Origin: Dicaeum eximium
Taxonomy: Eukaryota > Chordata > Aves > Passeriformes > Dicaeidae
Direction of reading: 5' to 3'
Assembly: GCA_013396995.1 (NCBI GenBank)
Contig: VWZP01008285.1
Coordinates: forward strand, 186,833 to 250,832
Length of the DNA stretch: 64,000 nucleotides
Positions 48,301 through 60,525 of the stretch are shown here, piece by piece; the first letter of the stretch is position 1; the number at the start of each line of letters is the position of its first letter. Position numbers and translations under genes: made by a program. The notes under the pieces are model-generated. The model was not told the DNA's origin and did not search any database. It saw only the letters and a program-made list of their open reading frames with translations.

Positions 48301-50080
48301 TAATTTAGAGTGAAACTATTTTCTGTTTTGTTCACCATCATGTTGGTGGCAAATAAAAAAAGAAATCCACTTTACTGCCATGCCCTTGAATTGCTGCTGC
48401 CAATTTTAATGCTGTTGTAATTATTTTTCCCAAATACTCTTATTTAATTTTTTTGATTTTTGCCAGACTTAGGGGCAGGAAAGCAGCTTTATAGGGGAAA
48501 CAAGTTATGGCTTTGTACAGTGCTATGAAATGCACAGAGGAAAGAAATGAGGGATGGGGATAGAGTGGGAGTTTGTTTTCCTGCATCACTTCACTTTTCT
48601 TGTGCCAACAGAAGGGTTTTTAAAAGGAAAAGAAAAAAGAGAGGCAAATTGGATTGTTAGCAGTGTCTCTTAAGATCATAAATGAAGGGAAGATTGTGTA
48701 TGCAATTCATAAACATCCTGAACTATACGCCTTCTATTTCAATTTATTAGGGCATGAAGTAGTGCCTGCCAGGTTAATTTCTCACTGGGGAATTCAGCAT
48801 TCATGCAGATCCTAATTTCCTCCTCTATACAAAGCAGTGATAAGGGAAGAATAAGGCTATTTGAATATTTGATTCCAGATAATTCAGTTAAAAAATAAAT
48901 ATTTTAGAAGAGCTGCAAGACAATTATAGTTGCTATTTTAAAATTAATTTGGAGAGTAGCAGGAGAATGTTTATTTGTTCCTGATAGGAAATGTGCTTTT
49001 TGTCATGCGAGCAAAACCCTGTACTTTACAAAAATTTTCTCCTTTATAGACAAAATTACTGTTTTGAGTTCAGGATGTGGTGGACAAAGAATAAAAAAGA
49101 AAAACCATTTGCAAATATTTTTTTCTCCATTTCCCATCTGCCAAAGGAGCAATTGAATTTGTTAGTATGGAACAATGGTCAGTGGTCTGTTTTTTCATGG
49201 TTTTAATGGTTTAGATGCTTTTAATGGTTAACAGGAGTTCAAGGATTGTTCCAGCTTAGTGCCTGCTTTTTGCTTCTGTGATGGGATAGCTGAGCATGAA
49301 GAGAGTGAATCATCTCTTGGCTCCAAACAGGGGTGGGACCAGATTTTTATTTAAGTGAAACAAAACCAAGCCTCAGAATTCTTACAGAGTGAATATTTTA
49401 GAGACCCAGAACCTCTTGTTCTTTTTCTAATTCCAATTGTTGTTTTAAACTCAGTCATGGGTGCTGACTTCCGTGATTTGGGAGAGTTGGATTCAACTGG
49501 TCTAGGAAGGCAGTTTGGATGAATTCCTCAAGTTCTGTTCCAGTATCAAGAAACTTATTTTGCTTAGAGTACTTCTCTTAAACCCCTCAGTGATCAACAA
49601 AGTTGAATTTCCAAGTTTTGTGGTTGGAATGACTAGGAATTACTTATGTTAAGGAAATAATGGGGTTGAGAATAACTGAGAGTTAAAGAAGTTGTTTTTA
49701 GTGAGTATTCAGTCAGCTATTTCCACTACTGCCACTGGAGACCAAAGCTATGGAGTTTTTAAGGGCTAATTGTGGCATTCTATGGGCTTCTTAAACCCAT
49801 GTTGCATAAGCTTACCCATTTTTTTTGTTTAAGAAAATCCAAAACCAAGCAAACCCACCAAAATGCAAAATCATTTCATTTGGGAATTAATGATTCCCAA
49901 GAAAGTGCCCAAATTGCAGAAACTAAGACAAACTGGAGTAATGAAGGTTCTACCCCTTTGTGGTGCATAAAGCTCATTTGGAGATGCCTTTAATGTTTGT
50001 GGAGGAGTGTACTCTGTTAAGACTTGGTTTTGCTGTTATTTGGCTCTAACCTTATTTCGATGATTTGTTTTCTTTTTTAG

Positions 50081-50158
50081 CACCAGCAAACATTTTTAAA
50101 TCAGCTGAGGGAGATCACTGGTATCAATGACATCCAGGTACTACAACAGGCACTGAAG
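50081..50158 (+). CDS. USP25: USP25 coding exon 2
   Basis: 78 bases, 26 codons, phase 0 at both ends, reading HQQTFLNQLREITGINDIQV followed by LQQALK. The acceptor ...ttcttttttag and donor gtaaga are both good. It encodes residues 16-41 if exon 1 has 15 codons, the first part of the UBA-like helical segment at the N terminus of USP25, which contributes to ubiquitin binding. Against the human protein as I recall it, only Thr to Ile and Ile to Val differ (in GINDTQIL). Because it is a multiple of three with phase 0 on both sides, skipping this exon would delete 26 residues without a frameshift. Confidence 0.97.
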
Positions 50159-51254
50159 GTAAGATAACTGACTTGTAGTTGAATGGACCTGAATGCATTT
50201 TAACTGCCTGTGAAAGCCATAAATCCCACCCTTTCTTACTCCTGTCATTCTCTTCCCTTCCTTCCCTTCCTTCCCCTTTCCCTTCCCCCCCTGAATTTAT
50301 TTCAGGGCGGGTAAAAAAAGCTAATAATGATGGCTTGTTCACTTTGCATGGATCTTGCTCTTTTGGTACTGACCTAAAAATTAATCAAGTGTTGAAAAAT
50401 GAAAAGACAGCAATGTTATGACTAGAATTTAACCTGTGTGTGAATTGTTTTGGGATACATTGGTGCTACTACAGATGGTCAGCTCCTGAGGAACCAAGTG
50501 GTGTTTCCTTGTCAAAGTGTGGCTGTTATCTGTCATGCACAGGCCTTGTTCACTATGTAGAATGAAGAAATGCTTGAATTTGCTTGAACTTGCCAACCTT
50601 TGCTAATTTGGAATTGTTTCAATGTTTTTTCAACCATGGTAATTTATTTCACAGCACAGGACAGTTCTTTGATACAATTACACAATGGCAGATCGCTCTG
50701 TTTTCTGTTTCCATGTAAATAAATACATATATAAATTTTAAAAATGCTTTGTCTCCCTCAAGCAGAACTTTTTAGCCATTTATACATGGTAAATGAGGAT
50801 TTAGCAATTTAAATCAAAAATATGTATCTACACAAAAATAGGTAGTTGTTGTTAGTGTAAGTCATGTGCACAACTGCTTTTCAAAAGCCAGGATCTCTGA
50901 CTTTAAAAATGAAACCGTATGTTTTCTGAAGAATTCCTCTGACTCCTGTTGAAGTCTGACTCCAGTGAATGTGCTGATTATGTTTGTTGAGAGGTTAATC
51001 TGCACTATGAGACTTTGTTTTTCTTTCCTGAAATAAGTGAAACTCCACCAAAACAATTTTTTATAAGATGTTTTATTTTGGTTAAAAATAGAATGTCAGA
51101 ACATGTCAAGTTTTCAAACTTTCTTTTTGAGTCAGTATTTTACCTGACAGTACAATGGCTGTTGATTTAAAGTTGCTAATCATGTCCATTGATTTTAAGA
51201 AAAATTAAAGAAAGGGTTGAGGAGACTCTCACTTGGTTTTTTTTATGCTTAAAG
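50159..51254 (+). other. USP25: USP25 intron 2
   Basis: 1.1-kb intron from gtaaga to an acceptor with a T-rich tract but a weak end (tatgcttaaag). A CCTTCC-type pyrimidine repeat lies at 50250-50289, about 90 bases after exon 2. Nothing else is recognised. Confidence 0.9.
50250..50289. repeat. Pyrimidine-rich CCTTC simple repeat
   Basis: cttccctt/ccttccc units on the transcribed strand of intron 2, about 90 bases downstream of exon 2. Such tracts can bind PTB-type proteins, but no effect can be claimed from sequence. Confidence 0.8.
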
Positions 51255-51399
51255 GACAGCAATGGTAATCTGGAGTTGGCTGTGGCTTTTCTCACCGCAA
51301 AGAATGCCAAGGTTCCCCAGCTAGAGGAGGCAACTTATTACCAAACAGCCCTTCCTGGGAATGACAGATACATCAGCGTGGGCAGCCAGGCAGACACCA
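51255..51399 (+). CDS. USP25: USP25 coding exon 3
   Basis: 145 bases, phase 0 in and phase 1 out, starting DSNGNLELAVAFLTAKNAKV and ending GNDRYISVGSQADT plus the first base of an Asn codon completed by exon 4. It finishes the UBA-like segment and leads toward the SUMO-interacting motif. The proper end is the donor gtaggt at 51400, because only this restores ACC A|AT GTG (T-N-V) across the junction. A second donor, gtattt at 51404, would add four bases and bring a stop three codons later. The acceptor is weak (-3 A). Compared with human as recalled, changes are few (for example VPQLEEA for TPQQEET). Confidence 0.97.
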
Positions 51400-51425
51400 G
51401 TAGGTATTTTTTCTTTTCATAAGTT
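51400..51425 (+). promoter_or_regulatory. USP25: Tandem 5' splice sites with U-rich element
   Basis: gtaggt (51400) and gtattt (51404) overlap, four bases apart, and are followed at once by a T-rich stretch (ttttttcttttc). U-rich sequence directly after a weak donor is the known binding setting of TIA1-type factors that help U1 recognition. Only the upstream donor keeps the USP25 frame. Confidence 0.6.
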
Positions 51426-51540
51426 TAATTTAAAGGCATGGGAAATAGAACCTTGCCTGTAACATAACTATTAATCTGCAGATAATTCTTACTTATCAAT
51501 TGTTAGATTATGATGTATTCTCTCTTTTCCTATTTCAGTG

Positions 51541-51629
51541 GGGTTGTTTGGTGGTGGTGGTGTGGTTTTTTTTGGGTTTTTTTTTTTTCTGGTGGTTTTT
51601 TTGTTTGTTTTTTTTTTTTTTTTTTTTAG
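51541..51629. repeat. T/G-rich then poly-T tract
   Basis: GGTGGTGGTGG followed by long T runs broken by GGG and TGG, ending with about 22 consecutive Ts. It lies about 140 bases after exon 3. Length is likely variable, and the exact T count may be unreliable. Confidence 0.9.
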
Positions 51630-54600
51630 TTTGAGCTACCTTTAGGCATTTCCTATACATGTATGTATGGTACTGGTCAAAGGGTGAGTAACTGGGATTT
51701 CCATCTTTTTTTACCTTTTTTTCCCTCCCTCATATTACAGGTTTTATTTTAGGGTCATGCAGTAAATAATTTAAGGCAGAAGCTGAGTACTCCTCTGTCA
51801 AAACAAAATTCGAAAAGAGTCTGTCATTGTCTTAATATGCTAAAGCTTAATATTCTTAAGAGTAGCTCCTCCCTGACAGAATGACTTTCCCAAAGGAAGA
51901 AGTGGGAGGTTAAGTGAATTTTGTGCTGAAAGAGTAGGTATTTTATATAAGAAATTAGCTTTAAATATATCTGATTTTAAACAATTTCATTTAGTTAATA
52001 CAGGAGGTCCCACAACTTGCATTTCTCTAAGTCTTGCAGGTTCTAATCCTCTGCTTTAGTGTAGTTATTTTAATGGAGGAAAAAAAGAAATGAGTTCTGC
52101 AAATAAATATAGGAAATAACATAGAAGTAAAAGTCAAAGGAAGTTTTGTAGTGAGATTGATATCTGTAAAATCCAAGTTTCTTGATGCTGTAGTTACTTT
52201 ACATCATTCATAATGCAGATGGAGAGTATTTTAATTATATATCAAATTTTTGGCCATATATGTAGTACATCTATGTAGATTTTATTGAACAAGTAGGATT
52301 ATTTAGTGCCTCCTGCAGTAGGATTTTTTCCCCCTTTGTTTTGCTCATAGTGGCTTCAATGTAAAGAAATTTAGTTAGATATCCTTATCAATTATACAAT
52401 CCTATTTTGTCTGTAGAACCTTGACATAAATTTTTTAAACTTTTTTTTTAATTAGAGATGAGTTTATTCTCAGCATGTCCAATCTGAAAACTGCATTTAA
52501 ATCCTTGGTATTATTAGCAGCCCTCTTTAAAATGTCCTGAGTTATAGGTAGTTGCACTAAGTTGTGGTGAGTGGCTTGGGGTTTTTTGTGTATTTTTTTT
52601 TCACTCCTTTAGAAAGAAAACACAAACAACCTTCCCTATGTGTTTAATTTTCAGTGTCAGAAAATTGCCATTGACGAAATGAAGGCTAAGAACAAACTCA
52701 CCACTGTGTCCTAGTTTCTAGTAGTGACAACTTAGTATGGCAGTGGAATAGTAAGCTGGATTCTCTTGGAGTCTGTGTTTAATTAGATTTAATAGCAATC
52801 CCATTAATAGAAGTATTTAGTTTTCCTCTCACTTACTGTGCTGTACAACCATACTGAAGAAATGAGGTGACAAGGGATATGAATAAAATCTTCAAGAGTC
52901 CACATTATCCATGGCAGATGGTCAAACTGAGAAGAGTAGGTCTTGAGTTGTACATTCCAAGGTAAATTTCAGGATTCTCTTCTCTTTTCTGGAGGGCTGA
53001 AGGCAGATCCCTTACAGTTATACAGCATGACAAGTCAGTGATCAAGAAGCACTGACTGCTGTGGTCAAAGTAAGTTTTTAATTTTTTTTTAACATCTTTA
53101 ATATCTGGTCAGGCCCTCACTGGCAACAAAAATGAGAGCCCTTAGCAAGTCTTTGCTGTTTTAGTTAGACTGAAAACACATTATGAGATAAAGGCATCTT
53201 TGTGAACTTTTCATCATATTGGAGGACTTGCAAGGCAAGAACTGAACGTCTACAGGAGAACAAAAGCCTAAACCAGTGTGATCATAGAGCCCCACCATGT
53301 TCCTGTAGAAATCTAGTTAATGCTTCTGGAAGAAACCTACACTTTCCTTGTTATGTGCTTGTCTGTAATTGTTTGGATTCTAGATTTAAAGAATGTAGTG
53401 CACCAAAATGGCCAAGTCTCAGGGCCCTGTGTTACTAAACACTGTCGTGTAAGGGAGTGTGGAAAAGCAGTGAGTTGTGGAGAGAAAATGGAAGGGTGGG
53501 CACAGGATGGAAAATCTTCAGCAGATGGCTTTGACCATCAGCACTCCCTTCTGCAAAAGAACACTTAGGAGGAGTTTTCAGTGGCTCTCAGCTGAGTTGC
53601 TGACAGGATCTTGTCTCTCAGATTTGACTCCCTTTATTATCCCACTTAGGTATAATTACATTAATTAATTAAAACTCACCCTTACTGTTCCTTACTGCTT
53701 AACTGCCTCTGTGCATTTGGAACTTGGGATGTTAAGAGTCACCGAGCTTTGTGGTCCCGCCAAGTTAAAGCATCAAAACTGGAAATGAGAGAGTCACAGA
53801 TAAATACCTGAGCTGTCTTTTATGCCGCAGAAAACCTCCAGCCATTTACAAAGGCCGTTGAATGTATTCCTTGCAGAAAGATACATCAGATGTGTTCTGT
53901 GAGCTTGACTGACTACATTTCTTTGACATGGTTACTTAGTTAAAGGGGTAAAATGAAAATGTTACTGTGTATCATAACAGCCAGAATTGTGCACCGGCTT
54001 TTCCAAAAGTGACAGTGGTCATAATGGGTTTGAGCGTTGCATCCTGGATGGTAGGAGGTATAAAGAAACCTGGTCTGTCTTATTACCAAATGCAACATGT
54101 CAACAGCTGCAAAAAATAATAGGTTTTCATTAAACCTACTCCATCTGTTAAACCAAGACTGACTTGCACAATCAGTGTTACTCATGATGCTTGCCTTTTT
54201 GTCTGTTCAAAATGGCATGTGCAAGCATCTGCAAATGTACTATTTTCACATCAACAGTGATGCAAGCTTAATCTGATCCTTTTGCAAAGGTGGTTTTAAC
54301 ATTTTGTCTTTTTTTCCTTCTTGCACTCTGTGAGGAGAAAGTGCTTAAGTGTTAGGCTTTCAATGTACAGATGCACGCTTTTTAGTCCAAGGTAATTTTA
54401 ATGTTCCACTTGGTAGAGGAAATCCTAGGCATTGTACTTAAAGAAAAACAAAATAAGTTTAGCAGTACTTCCAAATATTTTCACTTTATTTATTTCTCTA
54501 GAAACATTTGTATTTCCACTTGAAGTAATACTGTGTGTTATCATCTATGGCTGCACAACAGAACTGTTGGATTGCTAAGAATGTATCCATTTTCTTCTTT

Positions 54601-57385
54601 TTATTGAAGGAACTTGAAGAACCCAGGGTTAAAGGGAGGAACAGAGTGAAGAGATGTATTTTGGAAGTTGTGTTGTGTTCAATTAAACATCTGTCAGGAC
54701 AAATTCTCTCCTTCCCTTCTTTTGAAAACACAGTTATTTTTCATTAAAACTGAATTATTAGACTTCACAATTTCACATTCCATAGCCAAAACAAAAGATT
54801 TCAAGCAGTTTTATAAGGGCCTATTACAGTGTAACTATGAAATGCCACACACAGCAATTCAAGGATTGTAGACTTCATGGATTCTGGCTTTTTATATCTT
54901 CCTGTTCTTACTTTGAGCCTTAGCATATGTTTCAAAAGCCACTCAGCCCTTTCCACTAAGGTAGAGTTTAGGCTCACCAGTATCTAAATCCTTCTGAAGT
55001 GGTGTTTATAAAACATTTCTTACTGTTCCATTCTAGAGAGACTGAAAAGTTTATAGGGTAATTTCTTTTGGAGCTTCACTGCCCCTACTTTTAGACTCCT
55101 AGCGTCTTGCCTAAATCCCTTCTGCTTCAGGTTAAGTCCTTTACTCCTTATGTGCCCCTGTGGAATTTATAGCATACTTCATTCCTTTTATCTCAGATGA
55201 TGTGTTACGGGCTCGAAGACAGTGTATCAAAAAACTTCTCTCAGGTCTAAATGAAACAGCCTAAATTCCTTTCAAGTATTTGGATGCATTTCCTATACCT
55301 ATTGTCATTTTTTTTCTTCTAATCTAGGCCTTCTTTCGTATGCTTTTTAACTGAGCTGTGGCACTCAAAACTATAATGAAGACATCCGCTTAGCTCTTGA
55401 GAAAAATAAGTGAATCTCTATAAATATCCACATAGTACTCTGACAGAAGTGTAAACACTTCCTATTTTCTTCAGCTCTGTGCTGATGTGAATTGCAGATT
55501 GAACATGAGTCGGCTGCAGCTCCTGGATCCTTCTTGGCACAAGTCCTAGTCAGTCCTCATTTTCTAGCTGTTCATTTATCCTTCCTGTGAGTAGAATTTG
55601 ACAGTGGCTTCTTCTGTCACCTTGCCTAACTGAGCTGTCACTATGTGTCTTCATGACATTTCCTTCTATTTCAAGGATTATTTGTGTCATCTCCATCCAG
55701 GTTCCTGGGAGTTTTGCCAGCTTGGTATGTCAAGGTCCCTGCTTCAAAATGTCGGGAGTCTTGTACCTTGAGGTCCTCTTTTCATCTTACAGATTCACTT
55801 GTTGCTTTGTGTCATGATTACCTCTCTCCTTCCCCATCCGTGTGAGAGTCATCAGTTTAAGGTGTTAGAATTGTAGGATGTTGTAAATACAGCTGAGCTG
55901 AGGAAGCTGTGGGATAGTGGTGGCCAATATCTACAAGCTTGTGCACCAGTACAGCAGTTTGAGTTGGCTGAATTGCTGCAGAGCAATGGGTAGTCTCCCC
56001 TGTCCAGTTTTAACCAAAACAGGTGGCATATACAGCCACCTAAATGCCTTTAAATCTTATGCTAGGAGCCTGAGACCACTGTGAATTTAACATCACAGAA
56101 TAGGTGACAGTACATAGGCTCTTGCTTAGCTCTGCTTGTAATAAATAAATCAGATGTAGTCTCAACTCCCTTTAAAAATTTTTTATGTTGTTCATGTGTT
56201 GAAATTGGAATGTTGCTGCTGGATTTTCATACCTGGCACTACTCTGTTGAACCCATCAAGGCTGCTCCTTCATTTTTCTCTTCCTATTCCATTGTTGCAT
56301 CACTGTGGATGTTTATTGCCTGTCCCTGAGTTCATTTGCTACTTCTGATCTGTCTCTCAGGCTGACTTTCCCAGCCTACTTATGTTTGAAGTTCCTACTC
56401 TCTGCCTTCTCCTCATATAAGTACCACATCAACAACACAGTAATTAGTTTAATGACCTAGGCAATAACCAAGTAAAAACTATTTATTTAAATGATGATAG
56501 AAATTTCCTAAGTAAACAGATTAATAAGGTTTTTTTTAAAAAAGGAAAATCTATGGGGATAGATAGATATAGTGTGTGCATTTATTACACATACTTTAGT
56601 ATGTTTTTCCCAAATTTCAATATACAACTTAGTTGTTTTGTAGAATTACAAAAAATTCAGAGAGTATCTCTGAATCTTATGTTTCAGAAGGACACATTAT
56701 TATATAATAATAATATTGTAAACCAAAAATACATTTCTTAATAAAACAGGTGATTAATTATGAATGTTAATTTTCATTGAATAAACACATGCACTAAGCC
56801 AGACTGTGTTGATGAAAAGTTTCGTCACTTATGGAGAATTTTTTCATAAGCAAACTTTATTTACTAGTCATGGCTTGGTTAAGAATGTTTGCATTTTCTA
56901 AGGCCATTTGACATTAAAGTAATAAGTACCTTTACGAGGATGAGCCAGTGAGAACTGAAGTGTTCTGTAGGCCAAATGAGAGGAGTATTACAAAGCTGGC
57001 ATGTGTAAATTAAAGTCAGGTAACTAAATTGGGATAAGTGGCGTTATTCTCACGCCTTTATGAAATGCATCCTTCAGCCTATCACAGAAAAAACTTGTTT
57101 GTCTGATAAAAACTTTGAGTAAAAGTAATCTTTGTTGTTTTTCTTCAAACTCATATTTAAAACAGAGAAATCTTTTGGTCAGATAGGAAACTTCAGCAGC
57201 TCAGTTTCATGAATGAGTTCTACTAATAATAGCTGTAACATTAACATCCCCATGCAAGAATTTATAAAGCATTAAGATATTTTAAAACAAAAATGAGAGA
57301 AAAGAAAACTACATTAATTTCATCTATTATATGTACATTTGTACATATACTCATCTCACAGGAATGCGGAATGTGGAGACAAGTT

Positions 57386-57388
<3 letters not shown>

Positions 57389-57418
<30 letters not shown>
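57389..57418. repeat. (AT)n microsatellite
   Basis: About 15 uninterrupted AT units followed by a T run. Probably polymorphic. Confidence 0.95.
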
Positions 57419-57421
<3 letters not shown>

Positions 57422-60401
57422 TTTTAGGAAAAAGAGTTTAGTCTCAGACTTACCCTTCTTTTATGACTTCTTTGAAGTCTTCTTTATCATCTTATGTTAG
57501 GATTCAAGTTGTATGTGAGGTGTTGCAGCTTTATGAGTTACTGTGTCAGCTGTAATTATATTAGCTTTAATGTCAAAACCATTTTTATTTTACATTTGCT
57601 ATGAACTAAACGCTTGCATGAAGTAGTTTACCATGGATGAGCTGATATTTTTAAATGTATTTTCTGACACAAATTATGCTAGGTAAATCCTCTGTGTCAT
57701 CAATCGATTGTACCACTCACATGTAGTGGTAATACCTGGCAGCTTGTCTTCACTCTGTTGTCTTTTTTTCGTGCAGAGCAGGAGCAATGTTTGGATAGAA
57801 CATTTCTAAAGAGAATCCTCTAGTGTCTGCTCCAAAATCCTTGCATGCCAAAACAAACTCTTTTGGCTCATCTGCTTTTAAAAGCAAACGGAAGTAAAAG
57901 ATTTGGGGTTTTAATATTAGAATTATATAACCTCTGGTAATATGAATGATAACTTCTAAACACACATGGTATAGATTAATAAAAATTAGAGAGCTAAGGA
58001 GTTGCAAAGAAGTTGAATATTTTAATGGGAGTGTGAGTTGGAGTTGATCCAGATAGATTTTTGTACAATGCGGGATGTATTTTGTTAAATACATCATTTT
58101 CACCTATATTAAGAGGTCTTTTCTAGGAAACAGTTCCCATATAGAGAAGCTGACTTCTTAATCTTTTCTTTATTGTCATATAAAAATATCATCACTTTTA
58201 CCTGACTAGAGACTTGATCAAGGAACATTCCTCTCTGTAAGGAGGTGTCCAGAGCAATCCCATACTTGTCCATCTGCATGTGTGTCTGCTGGGTTGTGAC
58301 CCCTATTCCTACCTGGAGAAATACAGCTTGGCTCCAGGGAAGATGAGGTGCTGTGTGTGGCTCCTTGGAAATGTGCAAGAAAATACAACACAAGCAGCAC
58401 ATTTTAGAGCATAAAAGGTTGTGTGTGTGTGGTGAGGGGATCCTCTCATTTGTCAGCCTTGCTAGTCTTCTTCTGCTGTCAGGATTTAGGACAGAGCCAG
58501 GTTGGCATGTGACCCAGGCTGAAGTGATATTTTCACCCAAATTATGTTCTCAGCATGGCAGCATATTTATCAAAACTTCTCCGGGGAGACTTCTGCTGTT
58601 GGTGGTTGTAATTGCTTTAGTACTTCTGAAGAATTTCAGGCACCAGAGTTGCAGTACCCTTTGTTATGCTGGAAGACCTGAGCTCACTGTAGAAGGCCTA
58701 AGAATAAAATTAGGAAGTGCCGCTTCTATAGCAATAGTGCTTTTCCATACTTCTAGATCATGAGAGATGGCCCAGTGTACTCTGCAGGTGACAGTGCTCC
58801 TTTTAAAGGCCCACTAAATAAAATAGAAGTTGAACCATTATTTGTAGAAAACAGGACTGAGTTTAAAACTAGGTTTTGAAGATGCTGGTGTTAACAGAAA
58901 AGTTTCTTTACAATTTCTTTCTGGTTCCAGCCTTCTGCAAGGACAGGTCATCCCATTTTCTGTTCATGCATGACTATGGCAATGATTTTTGTGTACTAAG
59001 TTTAGTGTTTTGTTCTGATCCAATGAGAAACGTCCCAAAAAAGAAAGCCCAGGGAAGCAGGGGAAGCTACAGTCTCTGCAGTGGGCCAGCCCATGCAGGA
59101 GAAAAGTCAGAAGGTAGACAGACAAGCTTTTTGGACTAATTGGATTGGCCTGTGAAAGGAGAAATGCTGACAAGCCTCTTGTCTCTCTTTGTGAGCAATT
59201 GCCAGTTTCAAATCTGTATCTCTTTCTCCCAGAGCCTTTCAGCTTCTAATGGCCAAACCCAGGCTGGAGACAAATCCCTTTCCTAACTCTTTGGGTAAAC
59301 TTTGCCTTGGAAGAGGGAGACCCAAACCAGCTGATGCTCCATGTGCATGTCTGTCTGATATTGCACAATATTGCAAAAGTCCCTTTCACACTTTCCCTTT
59401 CTTTCTGTCTGTCTGACTTAGAAAATTAGACTTCTGACCCTTGAAATGGTGATAACCAGTGGCCTTGACTTTTTTGGTCTTGTGCAGCTGATGGACATTC
59501 CTGTAGGCTCTAGCTGCTCTAAAAGCTTGCATGAAGCTTTTAGAGTTCTGTGTGGTGTGTAGTAGGATCCCATCTGAAGGGAGCAGGGGTGTTGTTGCTG
59601 CCCTCAGGAAATAAGGAGGTTTAAGGGGGATGTCAGTCTTTGATCCTTTGTATAATAAGAGCTGGTGAAGAAGGCAGAAGTAGAGGTGTTTTCAGTCAGT
59701 AGTCTGTCCAGTATTCCCCTTGTATCCAAGTATGAATTCTCATTTCGTCTCCAATATTTGTTTTTTTCATGTTGAGATGCGATACTTTCAGTAGATGAAA
59801 TTGAATTTCAGTATGTTCAGAAAAGGCATGCACAAACAGGATAGAAAATAATTAGGTTTAGTAAGGAACTCTACCACTTGTTATGAAACTGTGTGAAAGT
59901 ATTTGGCTTACTAGGGTACAGAAATACTTGTAGAATTTGGAATTTGGGGCTGTGTTGGGAAAACTGCGTTACATGTTCCTTCATGGGGAAGAAAAATCAA
60001 CTATGCTCAATTAAGGTATCCTTTTTAAGTAAGGTCCTCTTCATCATGTGTTCCCTGAAACAACTGATCTCAGTAGCTGAAGTAATGCATTTAAGTGTAT
60101 TGCTTTAAGAAGGCTTACAGAAAACATGGATTCCTAAATTTGTCTCATAGCTTTGTGAAAATTAACATTGGGAGCAAGGAGAACTTTACCCCATCATATC
60201 CAGAGTGAGCTGCTGAGGTTTTTTTCTGGCTTGGAGGCAGAAGGGAGCTGTTACAGGGTTAGTGGTCGCAAGAGCGTAGCGCACAGGAGGGATGGACTGG
60301 AATGGTGCTCAGCAATCCACGTGGGCTCTCTCCTCTACAGTAAGACTTACCTTTCATTCTGTTTCACTTTTAATTTTGAGAAAGATAGTTTTGCTTTTCA
60401 G

Positions 60402-60525
60402 ATGTGATTGATCTCACTGGAGATGATAAAGATGATCTTCAGAGGGCAATTGCCTTGAGTTTGGAGGAATCAAACAGGGCATTCAGGGAGACTGGAATAA
60501 CAGATGAGGAACAAGCCATTAGCAG
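60402..60525 (+). CDS. USP25: USP25 coding exon 4
   Basis: 124 bases. The first two complete the Asn codon from exon 3, then VIDLTGDDKDDLQRAIALSL continues with EESNRAF and ends GITDEEQAIS plus two bases of an Arg codon before the donor gtaaac. It carries the SUMO-interacting motif (VIDLT), the first ubiquitin-interacting motif (acidic run followed by LQRAIALSL) and the start of the second (EEQAIS). The AAA codon at 60428-60430 corresponds to human Lys99, a site where SUMO and ubiquitin are known to compete and regulate activity. Compared with human as recalled, Ala to Glu in ALSLAESN is the only change noticed. Confidence 0.98.

Larger units (their letters stand above)
29599..50080 (+). other. 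USP25: USP25 intron 1
   Basis: About 20.5 kb between the first-exon region and the exon 2 acceptor (tttgttttcttttttag, strong pyrimidine tract). The intron contains two antisense CR1 copies, a short sense CR1 tail, small tandem duplications at 30473-30519 and 35561-35620, and AT- and T-rich simple tracts. No additional exon is recognised; frames such as 31184-31372 and 40135-40539 show no known domain. Confidence 0.85.
51400..60401 (+). other. USP25: USP25 intron 3
   Basis: 9.0-kb intron ending in a strong acceptor (gttttgcttttcag). It contains a T-rich tract at 51541-51629 and an (AT)n microsatellite at 57389-57418. No CR1 copy or extra exon is recognised. Overlapping frames at 58109-58763 on both strands (143 and 136 codons) show no known domain. 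Confidence 0.9.

Noticed and set aside
51189..51422. Reading exon 3 as a stand-alone ORF starting at the intronic ATG
   Set aside because: The first 22 codons are intronic; homology to USP25 starts exactly after the AG at 51254 and stops at the donor at 51400.
58109..58763. Overlapping 143-codon (-) and 136-codon (+) frames in intron 3
   Set aside because: No family resemblance, no splice context, and frames on both strands over the same bases suggest chance.
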